A stretch of DNA of 26,584 nt from CAYJFG01 sp964369405 (GCA_964369405.1 CAYJGB010000026.1:1-26584); one strand, 5' to 3'; positions 7,065-16,008 are shown, counted from the stretch's first letter. Program-made: numbers and translations. The notes: generated by a model not told the origin, from the letters alone.

Positions 7065-7768
7065 TGGTAGCAATATATAAAAGAGAGATGGGAGCATATT
7101 TTCTATCAGTAATAGGATATATAGTATTAGCAGCGTTTGTGTGTTTTTCTGGAATATTCTTTTATGCAACATCACTAGGAGCAGATAGTGCAAGTTTAAC
7201 ACCAGTTTTTGTAAGTATGTTTTTAATCATATTATTGATAGTTCCAATACTTACTATGAAACTTTTTAGCGAAGAGAAAAAACAAAAAACAGACCAAGCA
7301 TTACTTACAGCACCTGTTAGCTTATTTAAAATAACAATGGGTAAATATTTAGCAGCGTGTTCAATGCTTGCAATTTGTTTTTCTATATTTATAGTATATG
7401 GCTTAGTTATAACAGCTTATACTATGCCAGAGTGGAATATTATTTTTTGTAATATGGTTGCACTATACTTAATAGGTGCTTCATTAATAGCAATCGGGTT
7501 ATTTATATCAGCATTAACAGAAAGTCAAGTAGTTGCAGCTGTATTAGGTTTTGTAGCTGGTATGTTTATCTATATGCTAGACTCTGTAGCTTCAATAATT
7601 CCAGTTGCTGCTATTTCAACAGTAGTTCAAGAGCTTTCATTTACTTATCGTTTACAAAGAATATCATTAGGACTCTTTAGTATTTCAGATATTTTATTTT
7701 TTGTTAGTATAATTACAATATTCATCTTTTTAACTATTAAAGTTATAGAGAAAAAACGCTGGAGCTAA
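7064..7768 (+). CDS. ABC-2 type permease (GldF-like)
   Basis: This 234-residue protein with about six membrane helices starts VAIYKREMGAYFLSVIGY, typical of ABC-2 permeases whose N-terminus contacts the ATPase. FSEEKKQKTDQALLTAPVS (about 67-85) matches the conserved 'xxEExRxGTxExLLTxPV' block after the second helix in GldF/NosY-like permeases. AGGAGG stands upstream and the start overlaps the ATPase stop by one base. It would form the membrane channel of the cassette. Third codon positions shift from A-ending in the first half to more T-ending in the second half. Confidence 0.88.
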   Translation: MVAIYKREMGAYFLSVIGYIVLAAFVCFSGIFFYATSLGADSASLTPVFVSMFLIILLIVPILTMKLFSEEKKQKTDQALLTAPVSLFKITMGKYLAACSMLAICFSIFIVYGLVITAYTMPEWNIIFCNMVALYLIGASLIAIGLFISALTESQVVAAVLGFVAGMFIYMLDSVASIIPVAAISTVVQELSFTYRLQRISLGLFSISDILFFVSIITIFIFLTIKVIEKKRWS

Positions 7769-7781
7769 GGAGGATTAAATA

Positions 7782-9320
7782 ATGTTTAAAAATAATAAAA
7801 ATAGTAGCGATGTTGATAAAAATCAAATTTCTTATCAAGGTAGTGCAAGTGCAGAAAATAAAAATAGAGGTAAAGCAGGTAATGTGTTTCTTTCTCGTGC
7901 TTTTAGAAAAGGTACAGCAGCAACTGTAATTACAGCTTTATTTATTGCAGGTATTATAATAATTAATATTATTGCAAGTTTACTAGTTCAAAATTTCGAT
8001 TTTTTAAATTTTGACTTCTCGACTAATTCAATAAATCAACTATCAGACGATACAATAAATCTACTAGATAGCTTAGAAGAAGATATCAATATAACAATTC
8101 TAGCAGACGAAGAACAATATAAAACAGCTGGAGATATATATACTCAAGCATATACAATAATAAGTCAATATGAGCAAGAAAGTGATAAAATTCATATTGA
8201 ATATGTAGATTTATATGCAAATCCTGCGTTTGTAAATGAGTATCCAGATGACCAACTAGAGCCAACAAACTACATAGTACAAAAAGGTGACGACTATAGA
8301 ATATTAACTACAGATATGTTGTTTAACTTAGTATACGACGAAACAACAGGCGAACAAGTAGTTGAGTCTATAAACATAGAACCAACAGTTACAACAGCAA
8401 TTATGAATGTTATAAGTGGAGAACAAACAAAAATAACATTTATAGATGGATTAGGTGACTATGATGCAAATTCATTTAAAGCAATACTAAAACAAAACAA
8501 CTATGAAGTGTTAGAAACACAAATAGCTACAGAAGAATTTGATAAAGAAAGTAATGTATTAGTATTATTTGCACCAACAGTAGATTTATCAGTAGAATAT
8601 TCAGATAAAATTAGTGATTTCCTAGATAACGATGGAGATTATGGAAGAACATTAATTTATATTCCATCAACACCAATGCAAACAGACGCACCAATATTAG
8701 AATCTTTATTAAAAGATTGGAACATATCTTATGAAGATGGTTTTGTAAGTGAAACAGATGCATCATATAAAGTAACAGATGAAGGAGTATCAGTGTTAGA
8801 CTATGATGATGAAAACTTTACAGCAGGACTTGATAGCACTAGCGTACCACTTGTTCAAGTTTACGGTGTGCCAGTAATAATACCAGAAGATGGTAGTGTA
8901 GTGTCGCTATTTTCAACATCAGAAAATGCAGCATTAGTTCCATTTGATTATGATGAGAATTTTAACTTAGACGAAGCAGAAACAGGTAAATATTCAATAG
9001 GAGCGATAAGTACAAAAGTAGATGGAGAAACTGGCGAGAACAAATCAAGTGTAGTAACAATCACAACACCTTATATGTTTAGTGAGCAATTTTTAACAGC
9101 CACTACATTTAACAATGCAGAATATTTCATTAATTTAATTAATATTCAATCAGATAAAGAAGAAGTAGGCGTTATTATTGCACCTAAAAATACAGTTGAC
9201 TTATCTTTAGGAATTATGGCAGATGAAGCAAGCACAATTTCTATAATATTCACAACAATACTACCTATATTAATTCTTGTAGTTGGTATAATCGTGTGGA
9301 TTCGTAGGAGGGCTAGATAA
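7782..9320 (+). CDS. GldG-like ABC transporter auxiliary protein
   Basis: This 512-residue protein has a short cytoplasmic N-terminus, a membrane helix (about 47-69), a large extracytoplasmic region and a C-terminal helix (about 486-507) ending in WIRRRAR. The block FDFSTNSINQLSDDTINLLDSLEEDINITIL (in two parts, about 77-107) is the recognisable start of the GldG/ABC_transp_aux family (compare 'DLTxNKxYxLSxxTxxxLxxL'). In Bacteroidetes, GldA/F/G are named from gliding motility genetics. In Clostridia the cassette is common but its job is not established. TAAGGAGG precedes the ATG, and the TAA stop overlaps the next start (TAATG). Confidence 0.87.
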   Translation: MFKNNKNSSDVDKNQISYQGSASAENKNRGKAGNVFLSRAFRKGTAATVITALFIAGIIIINIIASLLVQNFDFLNFDFSTNSINQLSDDTINLLDSLEEDINITILADEEQYKTAGDIYTQAYTIISQYEQESDKIHIEYVDLYANPAFVNEYPDDQLEPTNYIVQKGDDYRILTTDMLFNLVYDETTGEQVVESINIEPTVTTAIMNVISGEQTKITFIDGLGDYDANSFKAILKQNNYEVLETQIATEEFDKESNVLVLFAPTVDLSVEYSDKISDFLDNDGDYGRTLIYIPSTPMQTDAPILESLLKDWNISYEDGFVSETDASYKVTDEGVSVLDYDDENFTAGLDSTSVPLVQVYGVPVIIPEDGSVVSLFSTSENAALVPFDYDENFNLDEAETGKYSIGAISTKVDGETGENKSSVVTITTPYMFSEQFLTATTFNNAEYFINLINIQSDKEEVGVIIAPKNTVDLSLGIMADEASTISIIFTTILPILILVVGIIVWIRRRAR

Positions 9321-10897
9321 TGAAAAAAACAACTAGAAATGTTATAATAGCAGTTGTATCGGTAGTTGTTTTAGTTGGTGTATTATTTGTTGTTATGAAT
9401 TTTATGCCACAAAGTACAGATGATACAACAGGCCCTACTTACCCAACAGATGAAAACGGAGAACAATACGCAACAGATGCAAAAGGTAATGTAATACCGT
9501 CAGTAAAAGATGCTGACGGAAACATAATAAGTGCTGGTGAAGTTGTACTTACAGAAAAAGGACCTTTAGCACTAGCAGAGATAGATGTTCAAAACGATTC
9601 AGGACAATATACAATTAAATCAGAAGTAGTAGAACTAGAAGCAGAGCAAGCAACAGATGCTGAGGGTAACCCAACTGGAGAAACTCAAACTAATCAATAC
9701 ACAATAGTAGGGTATGAGGACGCAGGAGTAAATTCTGGAGGACAAACAGCAGCGATAGCAAATAGCATTTCGAATTTGACAACACTTGATATAATTGATA
9801 TTAACGGTGAGAATTTAGAAGATTACGGGCTAGACAAACCACAAGCAGTAGTAACGGGCAAATATTCAGATGGCACAGAAAACGTTATGAAAATAGGAAA
9901 TGACGCTGCTGGTGGACAAGAAACATATATGCAGTACGGAGATGAAAAAGCAGTATACTTAGTATCAAGAGCAAGTATAGAACCATTTTTCTATTCACCA
10001 CTTGAGTTGATAAGCTTAGAAGTAAATGCATCTGCAACATCATCAGAAGAGTTAATAGAGCCAGTTAAGGTAACACTTACAGGAACAAATTACCCAGAAA
10101 AAGTTGTTTTAGTAGTAAATGATGATATGACAACAGAGGCATACTTTAAAATGACAAGCCCAGAAGAAAGACCGGCAAACATAGTTGTTTCTTCTGAGAT
10201 AATGGGAAGTGTTAAAGGATTAAATGCAACAGAGGTGTTAGCATATAATCCAACAGATGACCAAATGAAAGAATATGGGCTGGATAATCCTAAATCTAAG
10301 ATAGTAGCAGATTTTGACGGAGAAACAATAACAATGTCTGCTTCAGATATAGATGAAGAAGGTCTAGTAACAGTATATTCATATGATAAAGATATAATAT
10401 ATGCAATTGACCAAACATTAGTAAGATGGGCGACAACATCATTTGATGAGTTAAAGTATGAATATATAGCAAAGCCAGTAGATACATATGTAGACAGCAT
10501 AAAAGTCACAGTAGACGGAAAGACTTATACATATAAAGTAGGCAATGAAACAGTAACAGATGATGAGGGTAACGAAACAACACAATTAACAGCGACAGCA
10601 GATGGAGAAGAAGTTAATTCAGTGTATTTTGAAACATTCTATCAAAACTTAACAGGAGTTATGAGAGAAGAGTCATCAGATGGACTAAGCAAACAAGGCG
10701 ATGCAGTATTAACAGTTGAGTATATATACAACAATGATAAAGAGTCTGACAAAATAGAGTATTATGATGCAGGTAGCAGAAAATACATTGCACAAGTAAA
10801 CGGACAAGCAGACGGAGTAGTATACGAAACATATATAAAACAGATAGAAGAAGATGTAAAAGCGTTAGCAAATAACGAGAGAGTAAATCCAATATAA
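9320..10897 (+). CDS. DUF4340 domain-containing, membrane-anchored extracytoplasmic protein
   Basis: This 525-residue protein has one N-terminal membrane helix (about 7-28), then a long acidic extracytoplasmic region. Two similar halves are visible: one ends its strand-rich core with NLEDYGLDKPQAVVTG (165-180), the other has QMKEYGLDNPKSKIVA (315-330). This EYGL(D)xP block is characteristic of DUF4340, which often occurs in tandem. Short D-x-x-G-N turns recur (TDENGE, TDAKGN, KDADGN, TDAEGN, TDDEGN), suggesting repeat expansion in linkers. DUF4340 genes usually follow gldG-like genes, as here. No enzymatic motif is seen; a role binding substrate or scaffold outside the cell is inference. AGGAGG is located before the start. 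Confidence 0.85.
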   Translation: MKKTTRNVIIAVVSVVVLVGVLFVVMNFMPQSTDDTTGPTYPTDENGEQYATDAKGNVIPSVKDADGNIISAGEVVLTEKGPLALAEIDVQNDSGQYTIKSEVVELEAEQATDAEGNPTGETQTNQYTIVGYEDAGVNSGGQTAAIANSISNLTTLDIIDINGENLEDYGLDKPQAVVTGKYSDGTENVMKIGNDAAGGQETYMQYGDEKAVYLVSRASIEPFFYSPLELISLEVNASATSSEELIEPVKVTLTGTNYPEKVVLVVNDDMTTEAYFKMTSPEERPANIVVSSEIMGSVKGLNATEVLAYNPTDDQMKEYGLDNPKSKIVADFDGETITMSASDIDEEGLVTVYSYDKDIIYAIDQTLVRWATTSFDELKYEYIAKPVDTYVDSIKVTVDGKTYTYKVGNETVTDDEGNETTQLTATADGEEVNSVYFETFYQNLTGVMREESSDGLSKQGDAVLTVEYIYNNDKESDKIEYYDAGSRKYIAQVNGQADGVVYETYIKQIEEDVKALANNERVNPI

Positions 10898-10904
10898 AAG
10901 AGAA

Positions 10905-10942
10905 AACGGTGCTGTTTTAGTAAACAGCACCGTTATTTTTTT
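10905..10942. terminator. Strong bidirectional intrinsic terminator
   Basis: AACGGTGCTGTTT (10905-10917) and AAACAGCACCGTT (10922-10934) form a 13-bp stem with a TAGT loop, followed by a T-run. The opposite strand also has a T-rich tail. It ends the Gld cassette and probably also the reverse-strand operon ending at 10974. Confidence 0.93.
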
Positions 10943-10973
10943 GTAAATTAAACTTGAAAACATTAAAAATTTC

Positions 10974-11423
10974 CTACGAAATCGGATTTCTACTTATATA
11001 TTCCTCTAATATCTGCGCACAATCATATACTAAAAGTTCACATGGTCGCTTTTTATAGTATTCTTTTGTTCTTTCTTCTGCTATAGGTGATATTTCACTT
11101 TTTTTTGTAAGCCCTAACAGCTCCTTACAGACTATTGAACCGTTTTGCTCCTTAAACTTATTAGATACTTCTTGCACTCTTTTATAAACATCGCTTTTAG
11201 CTTTTGGGTCAGCACTACCATAAAGTATACTTATAACCATAACCATTCCACTAACAGCTCCACAAACTTCCCTCATTCTGCCCATTCCACCACCAAAGCC
11301 AGATGAGTATATCATTGCAGTATCTTTATCCATATCGAAAAGGTCACAAAATGCTCCAAATACTGCTTGCGAACAATTATATCCCTCTTTAAAATATTGT
11401 TGTGCTAAATCTGCTTTTGTCAT
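10974..11423 (-). CDS. C_GCAxxG_C_C family protein
   Basis: This 149-residue soluble protein has the family's conserved cysteines: Cys17 in GYNCSQAV, Cys54 in EVCGAVSG, Cys99 in IVCKELLG, and Cys128 and Cys135 in RPCELLVYDCA. A glycine-rich loop, GFGGGMGRM (42-50), precedes the second. The family is thought to be redox-related (small Cys proteins common in anaerobes), but no specific reaction is established. AAAGGAG precedes the ATG on the reverse strand. It is 27 nt downstream of ychF on the same strand and likely co-transcribed with it. Confidence 0.88.
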   Translation of the reverse strand: MTKADLAQQYFKEGYNCSQAVFGAFCDLFDMDKDTAMIYSSGFGGGMGRMREVCGAVSGMVMVISILYGSADPKAKSDVYKRVQEVSNKFKEQNGSIVCKELLGLTKKSEISPIAEERTKEYYKKRPCELLVYDCAQILEEYISRNPIS

Positions 11424-11450
11424 AATATAATCTCCTTTATCAGATTATTT

Positions 11451-12545
11451 CTATACATTAAATCTAAACAATACTATATCTCCATCATTCACAACGTACT
11501 CTTTGCCCTCGCTTCGTACTAACCCTTTTTCTTTTGCCACTGTCATACTTTTTGTTTCCATTAAATCTTTATATGCTATTACTTCTGCTCTTATAAAACC
11601 TCTTTCAAAATCTGTGTGTATCTTTCCGGCTGCTTGTGGTGCTTTCATTCCTCTTGTTATCGTCCATGCTCTTACCTCTTGCTTACCTGCTGTTAAATAT
11701 GATATTAAACCTAGTAAACTATAACACTCTGTTATTAGTCTGTCTAGCCCTGACTGCTCAAGTCCCATATCTGATAAAAACATCGCTTTTTCTTCATCAT
11801 CCATATCTGTTATTTCTTCTTCTAATCCTGCACATATCGGTAAAACTCCTGCACTTTCACTTTCTGCTATATCTTTTACTTCACTATAATATTTATTACT
11901 TTCTAATCCTTGTGAAAAATCACTATCGCTCATATTTGCAGCATATATTATAGGCTTACTTGTTAGTAGTGCTACACTATTTAGTAACTCCTCTTCTTCT
12001 GGTGTGCACTCTACACATCTTGCACTTTTTCCCTCGTTTAATACTTCTTGCACTCTCTTGAAAAAGTCAAGCTCTATTTGATACTTCTTATCTGCTTTTA
12101 TCATCTTTTGTGTTTTGTCTATTCTTCTTCCTATCATCTCTACATCAGACAACACTAACTCTAGACTTATCGTTTCTATATCTCTTCTAGGGTCAATGCT
12201 TCCCTCTACGTGTATTATGTCATCATTTTCAAAACATCTTACTACATGCACTATTGCATCTACTTCTCTTATGTTAGATAAAAATTTGTTCCCTAATCCC
12301 TCGCCTTTTGATGCTCCTTTTACTAAGCCTGCTATGTCTACAAACTCTATTGATGCCGGTGTTATCTTATCTGGGTCGTACATCTTTGCTAGCTCATCTA
12401 ATCTTTTATCAGGCACTGCTACTACTCCCACATTTGGCTCTATTGTACAAAATGGGTAGTTTGCTGATTGCGCCCCTGCGTTTGTTATTGCGTTAAATAA
12501 TGTGCTTTTTCCTACGTTTGGTAATCCTACTATACCTAATTTCAT
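11451..12545 (-). CDS. ychF: Ribosome-binding ATPase YchF (Obg family)
   Basis: YchF is a universally conserved P-loop ATPase of the Obg group that binds ribosomes. G1 is GLPNVGKST at 7-15, and the switch region reads NYPFCTIEPNVG. G3 is FVDIAGLVKGASKGEGLGN. The G4 site reads AANMSD rather than NKxD, the change associated with ATP rather than GTP preference in this family. A TGS-like C-terminal domain ends with EYVVNDGDIVLFRFNV. Its 364 residues are the normal length. On the reverse strand AAGGAAG precedes the ATG. The acyltransferase gene lies 39 nt upstream and the C_GCAxxG gene 27 nt downstream, so a three-gene transcript is likely. Confidence 0.97.
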   Translation of the reverse strand: MKLGIVGLPNVGKSTLFNAITNAGAQSANYPFCTIEPNVGVVAVPDKRLDELAKMYDPDKITPASIEFVDIAGLVKGASKGEGLGNKFLSNIREVDAIVHVVRCFENDDIIHVEGSIDPRRDIETISLELVLSDVEMIGRRIDKTQKMIKADKKYQIELDFFKRVQEVLNEGKSARCVECTPEEEELLNSVALLTSKPIIYAANMSDSDFSQGLESNKYYSEVKDIAESESAGVLPICAGLEEEITDMDDEEKAMFLSDMGLEQSGLDRLITECYSLLGLISYLTAGKQEVRAWTITRGMKAPQAAGKIHTDFERGFIRAEVIAYKDLMETKSMTVAKEKGLVRSEGKEYVVNDGDIVLFRFNV

Positions 12546-12584
12546 TTTTTATTTCTTCCTTTCATCTTTTAAAACTCTTACTTA

Positions 12585-13370
12585 TTAAAAATTTAAATTT
12601 ATATTTAATATATCTACTATCAACCATAAAGCAAATATTATTACTGGTTGATGTAATATGTATATGCTTAGTGAATGTCTACCTAAATATGATAAAGGTT
12701 TTATTCTGCTCTTATATAAAAATTTAGGGAACTTTCCGTTTTTTGCAAGCACTCCTATAAATCCTCCTGCTAAAAACATAAATATGTATGGTAATATCGG
12801 AAAGTAATCAGCCGACATAAAACCATTTGGTGGAAACCCTAAAGGCATAAGATAGTTGTTTTCATATAAATATGACGGCAACTCATATATTCTGTATCCA
12901 AAGAAACTTAAATATCCTTGTGGCACAGTGTAAGTTATCGCAAACAGCATAAGAGATATAATAGCACCGATAAAAGATGGTATTTTCATAACAATTGGTT
13001 TAATAAAATGGAATAATATCATAGCAACTGCAAAAAAATGTATTACTCCAAAGTATATTGCACTTTGAGGAACAAACATAATTGTTACAGCCGATATTAC
13101 AACAGCGACAACTGCAAGTTTTAAACCTCTTTTTAGGTTAGACTTGCTAAGCATTGATGAAATTCCCGAAATAAATATGAACATCCACGGTCCTACTAAA
13201 GCAATAGGAGCTTCGTATTTCATAATATAATACCCAAGTTCGATATTATATAAATACCACATTGAATATCCTAGATGATAAATCACCATAGCGACTATGC
13301 ATAGTCCTCGCATTTCGTCAATGGCGTATATTCTATTTTTTAAAGTGTCTGTCTTGTTTGTATTTGCCAT
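12585..13370 (-). CDS. DUF1624 / heparan-alpha-glucosaminide N-acetyltransferase-like membrane protein
   Basis: This polytopic membrane protein of 261 residues from the ATG at 13370 has the motif RIYAIDEMRGLCIVAMVIYHLGY near its N-terminus and LGRHSLSIYILHQPVI near its C-terminus. Both are typical of the DUF1624/HGSNAT_cat and related acyltransferase-3-like superfamily. The family is thought to move acyl groups across a membrane to sugar substrates; the substrate here is unknown. The frame is open to a GTG at 13385. I prefer the ATG at 13370 because AGGTGA lies 4 nt before it on the reverse strand. It is first in the reverse operon with ychF. Confidence 0.78.
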   Translation of the reverse strand: MANTNKTDTLKNRIYAIDEMRGLCIVAMVIYHLGYSMWYLYNIELGYYIMKYEAPIALVGPWMFIFISGISSMLSKSNLKRGLKLAVVAVVISAVTIMFVPQSAIYFGVIHFFAVAMILFHFIKPIVMKIPSFIGAIISLMLFAITYTVPQGYLSFFGYRIYELPSYLYENNYLMPLGFPPNGFMSADYFPILPYIFMFLAGGFIGVLAKNGKFPKFLYKSRIKPLSYLGRHSLSIYILHQPVIIFALWLIVDILNINLNF

Positions 13371-13453
13371 AAAATCACCTACCACCTAGTTAATAAAAAC
13401 AAACTTAAAGTTATAAATTGCGATTTAATTTAGTTTATGTTAAAATAAGCATA

Positions 13454-13480
13454 AATAATGTTTAATAGTATAACATTATT
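13454..13480. repeat. 9-bp inverted repeat upstream of the thioesterase gene
   Basis: AATAATGTT (13454-13462) and AACATTATT (13472-13480) are perfect inverted repeats 9 bases apart. They sit 51 bases before the ATG at 13531. No T-run follows, so a regulator-binding site or 5' hairpin is more likely than a terminator. AT-richness lowers the weight. Confidence 0.4.
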
Positions 13481-13530
13481 AGAACAATTTTTCAATTAAA
13501 ATATCGATTTATTTAAAAGGAGTAATAAAA

Positions 13531-13917
13531 ATGGAAAAAAACAAGAGTTTAACAATAGAAGATATGGTAGTATTAGAAGATTTAGCAGTAAATGTAGGCA
13601 GTGGAGATTTAGAAGTATATGCAACACCAATGGTAGTAGCGTTAATGGAAAATGTAGCAGCAACACTAGCAAAAGAGTATATTGAAGACGATTTTACAAC
13701 AGTAGGAACAAAGATAAATATAGAGCATACAAGTGCAACACCGCTAAATGCAAAAGTAAGTGCGACAGCAAACTTAATTGAAGTTGATGGTAGAAAGTTC
13801 ACATTTGAAGTAGTGGCTTATGATGAGGCAGGAGAAATTGCAAAAGGCGAGCATATAAGATTTGCAGTAAATAGTGAAAAGTTCCAAGCAAAAACAGATA
13901 GCAAGTTTGATAAATGA
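13531..13917 (+). CDS. Thioesterase, FlK-like hotdog family
   Basis: This 128-residue hotdog-fold protein resembles the fluoroacetyl-CoA thioesterase FlK group. Thr32 (YATPMVVALME), Glu40 and His66 (IEHTSATP) have the same spacing as FlK's catalytic Thr42, Glu50 and His76 (8 and 26 residues). This supports acyl-CoA thioester hydrolysis by the same geometry. Most members are not specific for fluoroacetyl-CoA, and the substrate cannot be read from sequence. AAAGGAG precedes the ATG. The HAD gene begins 10 nt after its stop, so the two are likely translated from one mRNA. Confidence 0.88.
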   Translation: MEKNKSLTIEDMVVLEDLAVNVGSGDLEVYATPMVVALMENVAATLAKEYIEDDFTTVGTKINIEHTSATPLNAKVSATANLIEVDGRKFTFEVVAYDEAGEIAKGEHIRFAVNSEKFQAKTDSKFDK

Positions 13918-13927
13918 GGTTAATAAA

Positions 13928-14587
13928 ATGAATTGTAAGTATAAAGTAGTTATGTTTGATTTAGATGGAACAATAACAGATTCAGCAAAAGGCGTAAGAA
14001 GTTGCATAGAAAAAGCGATGAATGAACTAAAAAAAGATAGTCCATCACTCGATGATGTGAGCAAATATGTAGGACCACCACTATTAACGACATTTAAGAA
14101 ACTTTGCAAATTAAGTGATGAAGAAGCCCTAAAAGCAATAGATATTTACAGAAAGCATTATGAAGTAAGTGGAATAAAAGAAAATAAAATGTATAGTGGT
14201 ATAGATATTTTGATAGAAAAAGTTAAAAACAGTGGAGCAGTTATTTGTATAGCTACGTCAAAATATGAAGGGTTAGTAGATGAAGTGTTAGAAATAATAG
14301 GGCTTAGTGGTAAGTTTGATATAATAGTAGGGTCAACGCTAGACGGAAAAAGAAAAGAAAAAGCAGATGTAATAAAGCACTTGATAACAAAACTAGATAC
14401 AGACTATAAAATAGAAGATTTTGTTTTGATAGGCGATACTACTTTTGATGCAAACGGAGCAAACACAGTAGGCTGTGACTTTATAGGGGTGACATACGGT
14501 TGTGGCAAAGAAGAAGAAATGAAATCTATGGGCGTAAGCAGATTATGTAAAACAACTTTAGAGATAGAAAAGTATTTATTTACTTAA
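13928..14587 (+). CDS. HAD-superfamily hydrolase, phosphoglycolate phosphatase-like
   Basis: From the ATG at 13928 the 219-residue protein begins MNCKYKVVMFDLDGTITDS. This places the HAD nucleophile Asp11 and acid/base Asp13 in DxDGT. Motif II is ICIATSK, the motif III Lys lies near KRKEKAD, and motif IV is IGDTTFDANGA. A helical cap sits between about 17 and 85. The second Asp and the cap type point to a phosphatase rather than a dehalogenase. The frame is open further upstream to 13874, but that would overlap the thioesterase; GAGG at 13916-13919 supports 13928. Confidence 0.87.
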   Translation: MNCKYKVVMFDLDGTITDSAKGVRSCIEKAMNELKKDSPSLDDVSKYVGPPLLTTFKKLCKLSDEEALKAIDIYRKHYEVSGIKENKMYSGIDILIEKVKNSGAVICIATSKYEGLVDEVLEIIGLSGKFDIIVGSTLDGKRKEKADVIKHLITKLDTDYKIEDFVLIGDTTFDANGANTVGCDFIGVTYGCGKEEEMKSMGVSRLCKTTLEIEKYLFT

Positions 14588-14654
14588 AAACAGTAATAAA
14601 AATCAAAAAACTTTCATATTTGTTTGTATTAGAATAAATATGGGAGGGTATTAT

Positions 14655-15137
14655 ATGTTTGTGATTAAAAAAGTGAGTAAAAAAAAGTATAGTATAATAG
14701 TAATTAGTATTTTAGTTGTAACGTTGCTAATAATTAGCTTAACTATGGGAAACAGTGTAAAAAGTTATGCAGTATGTTCAAGTATAGGTAAATATAGTTT
14801 GTCAGCACAGACAATAGAAGAACAAATTGAATTTTTAGAACAGTTTTACTGGGAAACAGGAAAAGAACCTACAGAAGTAGTAGAGCTAATAATTCCACAG
14901 GAATTTAATGAAGTTTACACAAATTATAATCAAATACAAATTGCACAAGGGTTGGATTTAAATAAATACAAAGGTAAGGATTGCATAAAAGTAAGTTATG
15001 ATATACTAAACTATCCAACACAGAGCGAAAATATAGTAGCAAATATGCTTATATACGACGGAAAAGTAATAGCAGGAGATATAAGCAGTATAAAGCTAGA
15101 TGGGTTTATGCATGGGTTTGAGTATAAAGAAGAATAA
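14655..15137 (+). CDS. DUF4830-type membrane-anchored protein
   Basis: This 160-residue protein has a positively charged N-terminus (MFVIKKVSKKKYS), one membrane helix (about 14-34) and an outside domain. Its blocks IEEQIEFLEQFYWE, IPQEFNEVYTNYNQIQ, AQGLDLNKYKGK and GFMHGFEYK match my recollection of the DUF4830 family of Clostridia. Function is unknown. The start at 14655 is supported by GGGAGG at 14643-14648; an in-frame ATG at 14640 would overlap that site. It is followed 28 nt later by a pseudouridine synthase gene. Confidence 0.72.
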   Translation: MFVIKKVSKKKYSIIVISILVVTLLIISLTMGNSVKSYAVCSSIGKYSLSAQTIEEQIEFLEQFYWETGKEPTEVVELIIPQEFNEVYTNYNQIQIAQGLDLNKYKGKDCIKVSYDILNYPTQSENIVANMLIYDGKVIAGDISSIKLDGFMHGFEYKEE

Positions 15138-15165
15138 TAACGATATAATAAAAGGAAGATAAAAA

Positions 15166-15891
15166 GTGAGCTTAGTAAGACTTGACAAATTATTATCAAA
15201 TATAACAACTAAAGCGAGAAGCGAAGTAAAAAAAGATATAAAGCGAAAAAGAGTAAAAATAAACGGCGAAATATGCACACAATCGGATTACAAGATAGAC
15301 ACAAGTATAGATAAGCTATTTATAGATGATAAAGAAATAGTAATCAAAGAAAAGCTATATATAATGATGAACAAACCAGCAGGAGTAATAAGTGCAACAA
15401 CAGATAAAAAAGATAAGACAGTTATAGACATAATACCACAACATTTACAAAGAAAAGACTTATTTCCAGTAGGAAGACTAGACAAAGATACAGAGGGATT
15501 ACTTATAATTACGAATGATGGTAATTTTGCACATAAAATAACTTCGCCGTTAAAAAAAGTTTATAAGAAATATTTGGCAAAATTAAACGGAAATTTCACA
15601 AAAGTAATGCAAAATGAATTTGAGTGTGGTATAATACTTGATGATAAAACTGTGTGCAAACCAGCATACACGGAAATAATAGATATTGATAATAAAATAG
15701 TACAAATTCAAATATGCGAAGGAAAGTATCATCAAGTAAAAAGAATGTTTGCAAGTGTAGGGCTTAAAGTGCTATATTTAAAACGAATTGAGATAGGTTC
15801 ACTAGCATTAGATGAAAAATTGACTAAAGGTGAATGTAGAGAACTGACAGAATTTGACATATCACAAATTTTTATTAGCAATATTACCTAA
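15166..15891 (+). CDS. Pseudouridine synthase, RsuA/RluB/RluE family
   Basis: It converts a uridine in rRNA to pseudouridine. An N-terminal S4 RNA-binding domain (about 3-50, VRLDKLLSNITTKARSEVKK) precedes the catalytic domain. The catalytic domain carries the family signature PVGRLDKDTEGLLIITNDG (101-119), with Asp106 as the catalytic aspartate. IQICEGKYHQVKRMFASVG is the conserved C-terminal block. The short length (241) fits the RsuA type acting on 16S rRNA, but RluB-type 23S specificity cannot be excluded. The start is GTG, with AAGGAAG upstream. Confidence 0.92.
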   Translation: MSLVRLDKLLSNITTKARSEVKKDIKRKRVKINGEICTQSDYKIDTSIDKLFIDDKEIVIKEKLYIMMNKPAGVISATTDKKDKTVIDIIPQHLQRKDLFPVGRLDKDTEGLLIITNDGNFAHKITSPLKKVYKKYLAKLNGNFTKVMQNEFECGIILDDKTVCKPAYTEIIDIDNKIVQIQICEGKYHQVKRMFASVGLKVLYLKRIEIGSLALDEKLTKGECRELTEFDISQIFISNIT

Positions 15892-15983
15892 AAAATAGTA
15901 ATATGTTATGCTCCGTGTAAAATTTATCTAAATTAAACTGTGAATGTTTAGTAAAAAAAGTACTAGAAAATTGTTATAAAATC

Positions 15984-15992
15984 TGGTATATT
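15984..15992 (+). promoter_or_regulatory. Extended -10 promoter before the UgpC-type ATPase
   Basis: TGG followed by TATATT (15987-15992) is an extended -10 element without a good -35. Transcription would start near 15999, placing a hairpin at the very 5' end of the mRNA. Confidence 0.4.
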
Positions 15993-16008
15993 AGTAAAAG
16001 AAATTTAA

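Noticed and set aside
13531..14587. A fluoroacetate or haloacid detoxification pair (FlK-like thioesterase plus HAD)
   Set aside because: The HAD has the DxDGT phosphatase motif and a phosphoglycolate-phosphatase-like cap, not a dehalogenase pattern, and FlK-like proteins usually have other substrates.
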